From assembly GCA_027704905.1 (NCBI GenBank), contig CM051015.1, positions 16,244,521 to 16,308,520 of the forward strand: a stretch of DNA of 64,000 bases. Reading direction: 5' to 3'. Origin of the DNA: Muraenolepis orangiensis. Lineage: Eukaryota > Chordata > Actinopteri > Gadiformes > Muraenolepididae. Shown here piece after piece: positions 45,196-56,579 of the stretch (the stretch's first letter is position 1; each line of letters begins with the position of its first letter). The position numbers and the translations under genes are program-made. The notes below the pieces were generated by a model, which saw nothing but the letters and a program-made list of their open reading frames with translations, made no database searches and was not told where the DNA came from.

Positions 45196-46658
45196 TGTGG
45201 AGTGTGTGTGGTTGGTGGCTGGTTTAAGCAGCCTCACCTGGCCTGACCTAGAGTTAGACTGATTACTCTATGGCTGGTGAGATTGCACCTGTGGGTCATT
45301 ATTTTTCAAGGCCCACAGGTTAAAAAAGCCTCCACCACACACACTTGATGAAATTGACCATCTCCTTTGTTGATGATTCAAATTTTGTTGTTTGTTGTTT
45401 GTTGTTTCCTTGTCTTCGAGAGGAGCCCTCAAGTAGCTAATTTAGTCTGCATTCTATTCTCCTCGCTCCCAATACACACTACCAGATAGCCAGGCCCCCC
45501 TCATTAGCATTACGAATCAGTCTATTATTTAAGTGAACCCCTGTTCATTCACTCATTGCCAGATTGTACTCAGACTATCCAACGATTTCTCCCGGACTGA
45601 TTTCCCGTTGCCGACCCTGCCTGCCTTTGACCGATCAATACCTTCCCTGGACCTTCCAGTTCCGCACTTTTCCCGACCCTGCCGGCCTCGTTAGTTTTTG
45701 CCCACAGCTGCGGCGAATTACAAATCAGTATATTATTCAAGCAAACCCTCTAACACGATTCGTGACTATTTTACTGACTGGTGGCAGCGTCGTCTCCTAC
45801 ACTGGCGCTTGAACAGGGACCTCCCCGCCTAGGACAAGGCATAGCCACCTCCCAACACAAACCCTTTCCCCGCCGGCAGCGACAGCCACTGGTAGGGCCC
45901 AGCAGAGGACAGGGGTAGTGGCGCAACAACAGCTAGGAGCAACCGCCTGGGGTAAGCCACCCTTGGATTCAGCCTGCAACAGCCCAGGTCCTGCGGCAAC
46001 TCCACCAGCCAGCGCAGCAGCCCAAAGCCCCATGCTCAAGGTAGAAGGTGGGGGGAAGATGCCTCATTGCCCTGGTGGAGGGTAGCCATACCAGGGGCTG
46101 TTGGTGAGCCCTTAAAGGAGCTACTACCGAGGCCTAGCTGTCCAGTTTCCTAGCCCATCCAGAAAACCCAGCAACTGCCAGTCCAGAGGAAACCACCGCC
46201 AGTCAAAACAGCAGCCGAGGCCTCCGCTCGAAGAAGAAGGAGGGTGGGTTGGCGGCTCACCCTGGGGTGGTGTATGGACAATGGGGTTGTTTTTATTTAT
46301 ATTTTTTACTTGTAAACCATATAGAGTCCAATTTAGGTTATGGCTTGGGATTTTCCCCAGCCTCAATTGACAGTGGAAGTATGTGGAGTGTGTGTGGTTG
46401 GTAGCTGGTTTAAGCAGCCTGGCCTGAGTTTGACTGATGACTCTATGGCAGGTGAGGCTGCACACTTGTGGGTCTTGCTAATAAAGGCCCACAGGTTAAA
46501 CTAGCCACGTACACACTCTTGTGGAGAGAGCTCTAGCATTTACCAACTGCTCTGTTCATTATGATTCAAAACTCTGCAATAAACTGGATTAATTTACCCT
46601 GTGTCCTTGTCTTCAGGAAGAAGCCATTTTAACGGCTTGTGGCAGCGGCGACTGCTAC
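45196..46658 (+). mobile_element. LTR-retroelement remnant with two LTRs and tRNA-Lys-like primer-binding site
   Basis: The 5' LTR is 45196-45801 (TGTGGAGTGTG to CCTACA) and is itself interrupted by a piece of another Gypsy LTR at about 45435-45775. TGGCGCTTGAACAGGGAC at 45803-45820 follows one base later; it differs at two of 18 positions from the classic tRNA-Lys primer-binding site. The internal region is only ~560 bp with no gag or pol. The 3' LTR begins at about 46382 and ends near 46658. This is the most complete copy of the family. Confidence 0.65.
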
Positions 46659-46659
46659 T

Positions 46660-47677
46660 GTCTAATATTTTCAAGTTCTGATCCTTGATTGTTTTGCAGC
46701 AAGGAGTCTCGGCTGCACTTAGTGAAGGTGAGAGTCATCGTCGACACGCCAAATCTGACAAATGCAAAATATGTGCAACAACTCATCAGCATTGCTAACT
46801 TTTTAGTCAGGTTCATTTTGGAAAAACCGAAATCTTTTGGAAATACATTATGCAAACCTTTCTCAAACTAGACTGACACAAATATGGTCCCAAATATCTC
46901 ACCAAATCCACCTAGAACATCTCCCAGACCACTGATGTTTGTCCACAAACTGTAACCGAGTGTAGTGTGTGCCTGATTTCACATTTTACAAACAGACGCA
47001 TGTCACACATTGCAGTCATGTTTCAAAATGGATGTTGGACTTGGCAAAACATATATTGCTTTATATACATCAATGGATACTTACAACAAATACTTCCATC
47101 CATCCATCTTCTCCCGCTTATCCGTAATCGGGTCGCGGAGGTAGCAGCTTCAGCAGGAGACTCCAAACTTCCCTCTCCCTGGCAACATTGACTAGCTCTG
47201 ACTGGGGGATCCCGAGGTGTTCCCAGGCCAGTGTGGAGATGTAATCACCCCACCTGTACCTCGGTCTGCCCCGTGGTCTCTTCCCAGGTGGATGTGCCTG
47301 GAAAACCTCCCTCGGGAGGCGACCAGGAAGCATCCTTACTAGATGCCCAAACAACAAATACTTAAAATGGAAGTAAAATAAATATAAATGGTGTCCTGCA
47401 TGAAATCTAATCAATTTGTATCTACCACCATCCTTCTTCTTGGATAACCCCTGAATGACATCAAAGTCATAATTAAGGACATTAACAGGAAACATAGGCT
47501 TCTCCTAGAGTCTCTCCTTCAGCAAGAGCTGGAGAATAGGAGCAAAACTTGAAGGTGGAGTCATTTATTGATTATTATTTATTGAACTGCATTGTTGACT
47601 TACCCTATTGTACATACTGTATGATTGCTGTTATCCTGGCTTGCCCTAGTCAGATATCAAATGGATGTTGGAGGAAG
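46660..47677. repeat. Unrecognised conserved block, 3' flank of copy 8
   Basis: Same block as 1360-2050. Minus strand 46855-46655 reads KMNLTKKLAMLMSCCTYFAF and then VRFGVSTMTLTFTKCSRDSL. A LINE tail interrupts it at 47090-47345. The plus-strand LEEV segment at 47664-47677 is broken by the solo LTR at 47678. Confidence 0.45.
47090..47345 (-). mobile_element. RTE-like LINE 3' end
   Basis: A CCATCCATCCAT tail at about 47096-47107 precedes a minus-strand frame with MLPGRLPREVFQAHPPGKRP and RGRPRYRWGDYISTLAWEHL. That is the C-terminus typical of a widespread fish LINE. The insertion duplicated a short host sequence around CAACAAATACTT (47085-47094 and 47352-47363). It is therefore a true retroinsertion. 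Confidence 0.7.
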
Positions 47678-48087
47678 TGTCACGATCCAACCCAGCTCTT
47701 CACGCTCCTAGTCCTGGATCTCCGCTGGCTTCCTGGATCCGCAATGTCACGACTCCGTTCAAAGATGCCACTCCGTGTTTTCCCTGTCAGCCGTTTCCTA
47801 CTCAACTCACCTGTTCACCTCATTACCAAGCTGTATTTAAGCCGTGTCTGTTGTCTGACTCATTGCTGGATCATCACCCCGATTTTCAGAAAGCCTCACA
47901 TTCGCATCAAGCTAAGTTCATTGTTGTTCTGCCTATTGATCCGCCGTGTTTTGACCCTCGCCTGGATAATGACCTTGTTTTTGCCTTGCGCTTTTGTACC
48001 TCTGCCTTGGATCCGACATTAAAGCACCTGTTCCATCTGATGTCTGTTCTCCCTGCTCTTGGGTCCCACCTATACCCGGCCGTGACA
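47678..48087 (+). mobile_element. Solo LTR in the unknown coding-like block
   Basis: 410 bp from TGTCACGATCCAACC to CGGCCGTGACA. Flanks are GGAAG (47673-47677) and AGAAG (48088-48092), one mismatch in five, consistent with an old 5-bp target duplication. CTGTATTTAAGCC may be its promoter and CATTAAAGC its poly(A) signal. It splits the LEEV|K codons of the repeated segment. Confidence 0.8.
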
Positions 48088-48178
48088 AGAAGTCAAGATC
48101 AGGCTCAACCAGCTGAAGAAAGAGTTCAAGCCGGAGGCTCGGGTATGCTTAAAAAAAAAAGTTTTTACTTAATTCGAA

Positions 48179-49020
48179 TTAGTGTTCAAATGTGTATGCA
48201 GGCCTCATGTACATCATCCTGCTTTTGTAGTGGGCCTGCTCGTACATCAGCCAGTGGCCGTCCATCACATTGCAGGACTGGCAGTCTGACATGCGATAAC
48301 GATCCTGGATGTTGTTACAGTCGTCCATCATCTCATAGGACTGACCACCGTAGTTCTCCCTCTCGTAGATCTTCATCCTGAACTGGCATCTGTGCTGTAA
48401 TGCGGAGACTTAGAGAAACAATGTCAGCAGACTACTATAACCACTACACAGTCAGTGTCATAGTTGAATTGGGTGAGAGTAACAGCAAAACTGGGTGAGT
48501 GTAACAGTTGAACTGGGTGAGAGTAACAGTTGAATTATGGGTGAGTTGTCTTACATCGGGGATCATTCTGCAGGACTTCATGTTGTCAAACATTATTCCT
48601 ATGCTCATCATGCGCTGCATGTCGTTGTACTCTCCCCTCCTCATGAAGAACTGCTGGCCCATGTAGTTGTTCCTCTCATAGACCATGAAGCAGCCACTCT
48701 CCACCCTGCAGGACTGGCACCTGCTCAGGTAGGAGGACATGTCGGAGCAGTCGCTCATGCACTCATAGGAGCGGCCCTGGAAGTTATTCTCCTCGTAGAA
48801 GGTGATCTGAAAGAGTACAAAAATAACACATATTACTTATGATAGAAAGGGGAAAAATGGAAACGTGTTTGCCATTTTCTACATTATAGAATAGTTGTTA
48901 TTTTCATACTGCCACCCTTTGTAAGTGGACCATTCAGTGAAGCAGAATCGTATCCCATGTATTTAAATAAGTTACAAATCAACATACTTTGCTCATCATG
49001 TTCCTGTTAGTGGGGGTCAT
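48179..49020 (-). pseudogene. crygm: Gamma-M crystallin, copy 8 (3'-truncated, probable pseudogene)
   Basis: Exon 1 is 49020-48988 (MTPTNRNMMSK: Ser replaces the Gly of MMGK), exon 2 is 48806-48555 and exon 3 is 48394-48179. Exon 3 stops matching its relatives at about 48199. Beyond that it reads 5 foreign residues and a stop, so most of the fourth Greek key and the C-terminus are gone. The new sequence is 3'-flank DNA (GTTCAAATGTGTATG also occurs at 17338-17352), so a deletion joined the flank to exon 3. Other odd residues are EENNF for EEKNF, IPD for IPY at the exon 2 end, and HRCQF for HRGQF. Splice sites remain. A truncated product of ~165 aa is possible but unlikely to fold. Confidence 0.85.
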
Positions 49021-49199
49021 ATTGCTGTTACTAGTGAACTGTCTTTCCACCTGTTTAACCAAGGTCCTTTTATATGATGTCAAACCTAAACAATCAAAGG
49101 CCCTGCCTGTGAGAACTCCTTACTCAGGTCACAATCCATTTGATGCTGAGGAGATTCCCTTGCACGTTTTAATCCCAATAGTAAAATATGGACTTTTGT

Positions 49200-50130
49200 G
49201 ATAGAAATAATGTCATGTTTAACAACAAAGTTTACAATTAGATAAAGTCCGAAGTGCTTCTTGCACCAACCGCCATTTTTCTATATTGTCCATTCCACTT
49301 TATTGTTCCTATGGGTTTTTTTTCATTGTGTATAGTGTTGTTGGATTATAATTGTGTTCATAGAATAGTATATAGTGTTTTTTTATAGTATAGTAATTTT
49401 GAGTATAGTATTGTTGTTAAAAATATGTGGGTCACACAGATACTATAGGGGGTCTTCAAAATAGTGTTGATGTCCAACTAATTTGTGTTCAATTTATTTT
49501 GTTTCTTAGTAATAATATATTTTGAAATTAGATTTTGTAGTGGCAACTTAGTGGTGCAGAAACTAACGCTGTCATCTGACGCCACAATTCCACCTTCAAG
49601 TCAATGTTTTCTCCACAGGGAGGGTCCACCTCCAGCTCCCCATGACAAGATAAGCTGTGTGCCACTCACCAGTGTCAGTCATCCCACTGAGATATGCTGC
49701 TGAAGCAAAGTCGAAAAAAAATGAAAAATTGTCTTATATAAAACCTATAAATGTATTTTACAATAAATAGCGTACAATGTAAAAGTTTGAGCCTGATAAA
49801 TTGATTTTAAATTTGTCTACATGCCTCTTAAATAATCGATCATACACTATCAATATACTATCAAACTTGGATATATTAATAGGTTAAGGCATTAAGACCC
49901 CTGGCATAGTTTAAAATGGCACCTGATGGAGAAAATTAAGGCAAAATGATGCGTGGTCAGAGATGTACATCTCCATAGCCTCCCTCCCTCCCTCTATGCC
50001 ACCGCAAGTGTTTAAGGAGAAGGGTTTGACATGCCATGTTACAGCCTGAGTAAGCCTCTGTATGGATTTTTATATTTTGTTGGGTCAGTTGTTTGAACAA
50101 TTGGGGCATCATGCAGCCTTAGGATCTGTT
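49200..50130. other. Intergenic, between opposite-facing copies 8 and 9
   Basis: AT-rich with no gene I can support. It is the 5' side of both copy 8 (minus) and copy 9 (plus), so it is the point where the array switches orientation. Confidence 0.6.
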
Positions 50131-50134
50131 CTGT

Positions 50135-50141
50135 TATAAAT
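50135..50141 (+). promoter_or_regulatory. TATA box of copy 9
   Basis: TATAAAT about 60 bp before the ATG of exon 1. The surrounding sequence is unlike the common promoter of copies 1-8. Confidence 0.55.
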
Positions 50142-51072
50142 GTATGGGTATCAGTTGACCAACCGATCTCTGAGAGACCAACACAACCATCAACATGGGC
50201 AAGGTAAAACATATGAACATTACATACAAATAATAAATAAATTGTAAATATATATTGTATAACAAATATAATATATCATCTATGAAAATATTAAATTTGA
50301 ATAAAAAAAATTATATTAATCATACAAAATGAAAGCCAACCGATTAAAAAAAAAATATCAGTCAATGACACAATACAATTTTCTGGCATTGATTTCTATG
50401 ATTGTTTAGTTGAGGAGAGGAACTTCCAGGGCCGCTCCTATGATTGCATGAGCGACTGCTCCGACTGTCATAAACTTGAAAACACAAGGTAGTAGGACTC
50501 AAATGCACGACCCCAGGAGACAGAGGTATGAGAAAAATATTTGATTTATAAAAATTCCCTCAGTATGAGGATCAAAAACGAACTATCAGAAAAATGCCGG
50601 GACTAAAGTTGTTGGGAAATAGAAGAAAAAACGCTGGAATGCGGGCTACTTGTTGTGCCCCCCCCCCCCCCACGCTCTAATCGATCCCAGGTGTTGCCCA
50701 TCATAATCAGGCCTGCTGAGGCTAATGAACACCTGGGATCTACCCTTCTTTAGGCTGCCGAAGACCGACGTCGGGCGCTTGGTTATTGAGAACAACAATC
50801 ACGATAGACTGCGTTTTCCAGCTCCGACCACGTCGCGCCATGTAACCAGTCCAACCCTGCCTAGTTGGTGTTTATGTTTGAAGATATATTTTTAGTAAAG
50901 CGCTCGTTGGCGCGTAACAGAATAACCAAGCCTAAAATGAGCCAAGCTGTGAACCCAGAAGCGGGGCACGGGACACCGTCCGAGTTACGCAAGATAGTAA
51001 CGGAACAAGCCATCGAACTTACCCAACTGCAGGCCGAACTGGGAAAGGCTTTCCCCTCGGTCCAGTCCCAGA

Positions 51073-51670
51073 TTGCGGTGCTGGGGAAAGCCGTCGTCTT
51101 CGCCCCTCGCAGTGGGCTTCTTCTTTGTGGCTAAGAAGGACGGTGGCCTGAGGCCCTGTATAGACTATCGGGCACTGAACGACATCACGGTGAATAATTG
51201 GTACCCCCTGCCACTTCTTAGTTCCACTTTCGAGCCACTCACGCACGCCCGGGTGTTCACCAAGTTGGACCTACCACTACCACTTGGTCAGGATCCGGGA
51301 GGGTGACGAGTGGAAGACTGTGGATGGACAGATGCATGCAGACCCTGCCAAGATCAAGGTGGGGGAGGAATGGCCGCACCCTACTGACCGCACGCAGCTC
51401 AGGCGCTTCCTGGGTTTTGCAGGCTTTGTGCGGCGGTTCATCAAGGGGTTCAGCCAGGTGGCTGCCCCCCTCAACGCCCTCACGTCCCCCTCTCGACTGT
51501 TCGTGTGGACACCTGAGGCGGAGTCGGCCTTCCTCCGACTCAAGAGCTTGTTCACCACAGCCCCAGTTCTCGTCCACCCCGACCCGGCGAGGCAGTACAT
51601 CGTCAAGGTAGATGCGTCTGACACAGGCGTCGGAGCCGTCCTCTCACAGCGGTCGGAGGAGGACCACTGA
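51073..51670 (+). pseudogene. Gypsy reverse transcriptase and connection, internally deleted
   Basis: First frame (51073-51306): FFVAKKDGGLRPCIDYRALN through THARVFTKLDL, with the first catalytic Asp. After a small frameshift and deletion, 51284-51670 has VRIREGDEWKT joined directly to VDGQMHADPAKI, so the motif with the YxDD box is missing. RRFLGFAGFVRRFIKGFSQV then PLNALTSP and KVDASDTGVGAVLSQR start RNase H. The enzyme is inactive. Confidence 0.8.
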
Positions 51671-53003
51671 GTCCACCCTTGTGCCTATTTCTCTCGGCTA
51701 TGATGTGGGCTATGACGTGGGCAACAAGGAACTGTTGGCGGTTCACGCCGCCCTGGAGGAGTGGAGACACTGGTTGGAGGGAGCAGAGCTACCGTTCATT
51801 GTGTGGTCGGATCACAAGAACCTGGCCTACATGAGGATGGTGAAGAGGCTGAACTCCAGGCAGGCCCGCTGGGCCCTTTTCTTCAGCCGGTTCAATTTCA
51901 CCCTCACCTACCGTCCGGGCTCCAAGAACGTCAGAGCTGACGCCCTCTCCAGTCAGTTCCCAGGGGAGGGTCCTGCGGTCAAGGAGAACCCCGACACCAT
52001 CCTTCCCTCAGCCAGGGTGGTGGGTGTGGTCACCTGGGCCATCGAGCTGCTGGTGAGACAGGCCCAGCGGGCCGAGCCAGACCCAGGTAACAGTCCCTGT
52101 AACTGGTTGTTTGTGCCTCTTGCTGTCGGCCCGCAGGTGTTGGAGTGGGGCCACTCCAGCCACTTTGCTTGTCACCCCGGGGAGCGGTGGACGGCGGAGT
52201 TCATCAGCCGGAGGTTCTGGTGGTCCACCCTCAGGAAGGATGTCAGGGGGTATGTAGCCGCCACCACCTGCGCCCGGAGCAAGGCCTCGCATCGCCCTCC
52301 AGCAGGTCTCCTGCACCCCCTCCCCGTTCCCAGTCGCCCATGGTCCCACATTGCCTTGGACTTTATTACTGGGCTTCCTGTTTCCCAAGGCTGTGACACC
52401 ATCCTGACCGTGGTCGATCACTTCTCCAAGGCTGTTCATTTTGTTTCCCTCCCAAGGCTTCCCTCGGCGGCCGAGACAGTGGACCTCCTGACCCTCCATG
52501 TGGTCCGCCTACATGGAATCCCCTCTGACATTGTGTCCGACCGCGGTCCCCAATTCATCTCCAAGGTGTGGCAGGCCTTTTGCAAGGGAATTGGGGCCAC
52601 GGCCAGCCTATCCTCGGGTTACCACCCCCAGTCCAATGGGCAGGCGGAGCGCGCCAACCAGGCCGTCGAGGCGGCTCTTCGTTGCATCACCTCGAGTAAC
52701 CCCACCTCCTGGGCCAAGTACCTGCCCTGGCTGAAGTATTCCCTCAACGCTATGGAGAGCTCCGCTACTGGTATGTCCCCATTCCAGTGTTCCCTGGGCT
52801 ACCAGCCCCCTCTGTTTCCCCAACAGGAGCTGGAGGGGGCGGGGTTTCCAGTACCTAGTGGATTGGGAGGGCTTCGGTCCGGAGGACCGGAGCTGAGTGC
52901 CCTCTTCCTATCTCGCAAACCCCTCCAGTGCCTCACCTCAGGGGAGGGGATACTGTTGTGCCCCCCCCACGCTGTAATCAATCCCAGGTGTTGCCCATCA
53001 TAA
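51612..53003 (+). pseudogene. Gypsy RNase H end and integrase
   Basis: A 463-residue frame. NKELLAVHAALEEWRHWLEG and VWSDHKNLAYM belong to RNase H. RPGSKNVRADALS is the linker, and a decayed zinc-binding region follows. The integrase core is VVDHFSKAVHF (Asp), SDRGPQFISKVW (Asp) and GQAERANQAVE (Glu). MSPFQCSLGYQPPLFP marks the end of the core. The first ~15 residues are out of phase with the RNase H start in the previous frame, so a frameshift lies near 51660. The chromodomain end is truncated near 52850. Confidence 0.8.
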
Positions 53004-54544
53004 TCAGACCTGCTGAGGCTGATCTACCCTTCTTTAGGCTGCCGAAGACTGACGTCGGGCGCTTGGTTATTGAGAACCACAATCACGAGAGACTACGTTT
53101 TCCAGCTCCGACCACGTCGTGCCATGTAACCAGTCCAACCCTTCCTAGTTGGTGTTTATGTTTGAAGATATATTTTTAGTAATGAAATTCTTTCCGTTGT
53201 TTTGAGTGTCCGTGTCTCTCTTCTTCTGGGTTCTTTGGCACATTTGGCTCGTCGGTCTCGTTGGGGCGTAACACTACTGACATCAAGACAGGACAAGACA
53301 AACTGGCACAAGACAAGGGGAATCTGGAGAATTTAAACATGAGGTAACTGGGAACAGGTGGAAACATTCAGGGGCGGGGCTGACGCTGACAAGGGTAGGC
53401 ACACACACAAGGATAAGGAGTCAAGGGACCTGGAAGTACCTTTGGTACTCAAAGGTGAGTACCAAAATAAAACAGGAAGTGGGAGACAAGACAAAAATGA
53501 CTTTACAAAACATGAAACATGACTAGACACAACACCAGCATGTCCTCCTACCTGAGCAGGTGCCAGTCCTGTAGGGTGGAGAGTGGCTGCTTCATGGTCT
53601 AAGAGAGGAACAACTACATGGGCCAGCGGTTCTTCATGAGGAGGGGAGAGTACAACAACATGCAGCGCATGATGAGCATGGGAATGATGTTTGACAACAT
53701 CAGGTGCTGCAGAAAGATCCCCTATGTAAGAGAACTCACCAACAGTTCAACTGTTACTCTCACCCAGTACAACTGGTTACCCAGTACAACCCAGTACTTG
53801 CAATACATTTATACTTGCCATACATTTATATATGCTCACTTGTATATACATTTACATCTATATATTTGTATCCTGCTTTCAATAATAGCATACCCCTAAT
53901 CACTACGTTAAATTATCACTTACCTGTATATACATATACCTATTATTATGCTCATATCACATTTATACCTAGACTGTCTTTTAACCTGTACATTTAAACT
54001 GTAAATTATATGCAATTACCATGCATTACTGCAACATTTGCACTCTGGTTAGATGCTAAATTATTTTCGCTGTACTGTACTTTCACTGTGCTGTGCAATG
54101 ACAATACATTTGAATCTAATCTAAACTGTTCCACTGTTCACTGAGTTCAACTGTTACCCTCACCCAGCTCAAATGCCCTGTGTTGTGGTTATGAGTCTGC
54201 TGACATTGTTTCTCTGAATATCTACATTACAGCACAGAGGCCAGTTCAGGATGAAGATCTACGAGAGGGAGAACTACGGCGGTCAGTCCTATGAGATGAT
54301 GGACGACTGTGACAACCTCCAGGACCGTTACCGCATGTCGGACTGCCAGTCATGCAACGTGATGGACGGCCACTGGCTGATGTAGGAGCAGGCCCACTAC
54401 AAGGGCAGGATGATGTACATGAGGCCTGGAGAGTACAGGAGCTTCAGGGATATGGGCATGAGTGGCATGAGGTTCATGAGCATGAGGCGTGTCACTGACA
54501 TGTGATGATTTCATCATCAATTAAATATGATCTAACTTAAATGT

Positions 54545-55640
54545 GCAGTTTTCTCGCTGGTTATTTGAACAAACATAACACCTGAATATACAGAGGAATA
54601 CTGAATATTCTGGAATGTCTGGTGGTGTAAGTATTCGGGTACAGGCCTATGGGGAATTCCATAGTGGGTTTTGATTCTTTGATTAGATAATGCTACTGAG
54701 GAGTCTTTATTATCTGTTATTTGCTTTAATTTACAGGCCTACCATTGTTCATGCACTTTCCTTTCCTTCATGCTTATTTATAATTGCCACGACTGCTTTT
54801 CCTGAAGCTTTTCTCCCTGTCTTCTCCATCCACATTTGGGCTTGCTAAGATAACAGCAATCATACATTATGTACAATAGGGTACATGTCATCCAGGCAGC
54901 TCAATAAATACTAATCAACAAATGAAAAAAAATCATACTTTTGGTTAAACCTATAAACTTTGCTCTTATTCTCCAACTCTTGCTGAATGAGATACTCTAT
55001 GAGAATCCTATATTTCCTGTCAATGTCCTTAATTCTGAATTCTTGGATATCCAAGAAGAAGGATGGTGGTAGATAACAATAGATTATATTTCCCAATTTA
55101 TATTTCTTTGTTTCACTTCCATTTAAAGACTATTTTGTGTCCATTGATATATATGAAGCAAAGTATGTTTTGCCAAGTCCAACATCCGTTTTGGAACATG
55201 ACTGCAATGTGTGATATGCGTCCATTTGTAAAAATGTAAAATCCGACACACACTACATTAGGTTACCGTTTATGGATGTGAAGGGCTGAAAATTCTTCAG
55301 ACATCAGTGGTCTGGGAGAAGTTCTGGATGGATTTTGTGAGAGATTTGGGACAGGTGAAGAGTGTTTCAAATGTGTCACAGTTTAGTTTGAGAAAGGTTT
55401 GCAAAATATTGTATTTCCAAAAGATCAGTTGAGAGGCTGGATTGGGAAATTGTCAACATGGCAGTGGAAGTTTTTTCCAGCATGAACCTGGCTAAAAAAT
55501 TAGCAATGCTGATGAGTTATTGCACACATTTTGCATTTGTCCGATTTGGCGTCTCTATGATGTCTCTCACCTTCACTCAGTACAGCCGAGACTCCTTGCT
55601 GCCAAAAACAAACAATGATCAGAACTTTAAAATATTAGAC
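54545..55640. repeat. Unrecognised conserved block, inverted, 3' flank of copy 9
   Basis: Inverted counterpart of 1360-2050. The plus-strand frame 55458-55652 reads SMNLAKKLAMLMSYCTHFAF then VRFGVSMMSLTFTQYSRDSL. The minus strand carries the DIQEFRIKDIDRKYRILIEY segment (55045-54955) ending QQELENKSK. One of the clearest copies of both coding-like pieces; the identity is unknown. Confidence 0.5.
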
Positions 55641-55644
55641 TGCA

Positions 55645-55881
55645 GCAGTTGACGCTGTCACAAGCCATTACATAAAATGGCAGAGTTTTGAATCATGGTG
55701 AAAAGAGCAGTTGGTTAAATGCTTGAGCTCTTTGCTCAGATGTGTGGTGGTGGCTGGTTTAAACTCTGAGCCTTGATTAACAAGGACCCACAGGTTTGCA
55801 ACCTCACCTGCCATAGAGTAATCAGTGAAACCCAGGCCGGGTGAGGCTGCTTGAACCAGCCAACAACCACAAACACTCCAC
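55645..55881 (-). mobile_element. TGTGGAG-type LTR, minus strand
   Basis: Reverse copy of the LTR at 1077-1359, ending CCACAAACACTCCACA at 55881. It is followed by a block (55882-56060) that recurs at 63738-63930. Confidence 0.55.
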
Positions 55882-56065
55882 AATGACATTAGTGTTTTTT
55901 AACATGAATAAAGACATTAATGGAATCTCGTCAGATTAACCGGTTCATTTTTAATGAAGATTTTTTTCGTGGATCCCAATGTTCATCAATGTTTTAATTT
56001 CAACATAACGACCGAATGATTGATAAGATAGAATAAGAGGGTCAAAAAGACTGTGGGAAGTATAA

Positions 56066-56206
<141 letters not shown>

Positions 56207-56517
56207 TGTGCATGTGAGACAGTGCTATTGAAATGGATGGTTGGACACAGATTAGGATTTGTGATTTCCCACATTATGAACCGGAGCGACTTTACTATTG
56301 AAATAGGAATGATTTAACAAGAGTGATAAACTACCTCTTGAAATGTTTAACCTATTGACACAACACATATAATGGATCAAAATATTCAGCATAGTTCACA
56401 TATGGAAACAATTGTGGGTGTAGATGATAAGATATTTCACTTTTAAAGGTTCCCAATGCACTAACAGTGTAACCAGGCAAAACACATTAAAATGAAAGCT
56501 GTACATTGGAGTACATT

Positions 56518-56576
<59 letters not shown>
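56518..56576. repeat. (AAT)n microsatellite
   Basis: About 18 AAT units ending at AATAACAAT. Confidence 0.95.

Positions 56577-56579
<3 letters not shown>

Larger units (their letters stand above)
50651..53273 (+). mobile_element. Gypsy LTR retrotransposon with paired LTRs and CTACT target duplication
   Basis: The 5' LTR is 50651-50919 and the 3' LTR is 52954-53273. Both begin TGTTGTGCCCCCC and end GTAACA. The target duplication CTACT is perfect (50646-50650 and 53274-53278). A purine tract (AGGGGAGGGGA) precedes the 3' LTR. The 5' LTR lacks ~50 bp or more present in the 3' LTR. The internal region is only ~2 kb, with most of gag, protease and the catalytic part of reverse transcriptase deleted. 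It is therefore a defective element. Confidence 0.9.
50466..53538. mobile_element. Outer insertion in exon 2 of copy 9
   Basis: Host coding sequence is continuous across 50465|53539. The outer element (50466-50645 and 53279-53538) has no ORF. It contains an oligopurine, AAAATAAAACAGGAAGTGG-type fish repeat sequence. No clear terminal repeats or target duplication. A complete LTR element sits inside it. Confidence 0.7.
50195..54505 (+). pseudogene. crygm: Gamma-M crystallin, copy 9 (pseudogene split by nested transposons)
   Basis: Exon 1 at 50195-50203 is just ATGGGCAAG followed by GT, the short MGK form usual for this family. Exon 2 starts near 50400, where its acceptor and first 12 bases are altered. 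It is interrupted after GACTGCTCCGAC (50465) and resumes at 53540 with ATGTCCTCC, ending at 53725. Exon 3 is 54233-54505. Stops replace Tyr at 53600-53602 (TAA in FMV-ERNN) and at 54383-54385 (TAG in WLM-EQAH). The terminal TGT codon is also lost, giving an early stop at 54503. Intron 2 carries a LINE-type 3' tail (about 53800-54125). Clearly non-functional. Confidence 0.92.

Noticed and set aside
47549..48381. Two long plus-strand frames (157 and 238 aa)
   Set aside because: They run across a solo LTR and into the antisense of crystallin exon 3, with no domain similarity.
49200..50130. Bidirectional promoter or novel gene between copies 8 and 9
   Set aside because: No ORF, CpG-rich segment or shared motif beyond the individual TATA boxes can be supported.
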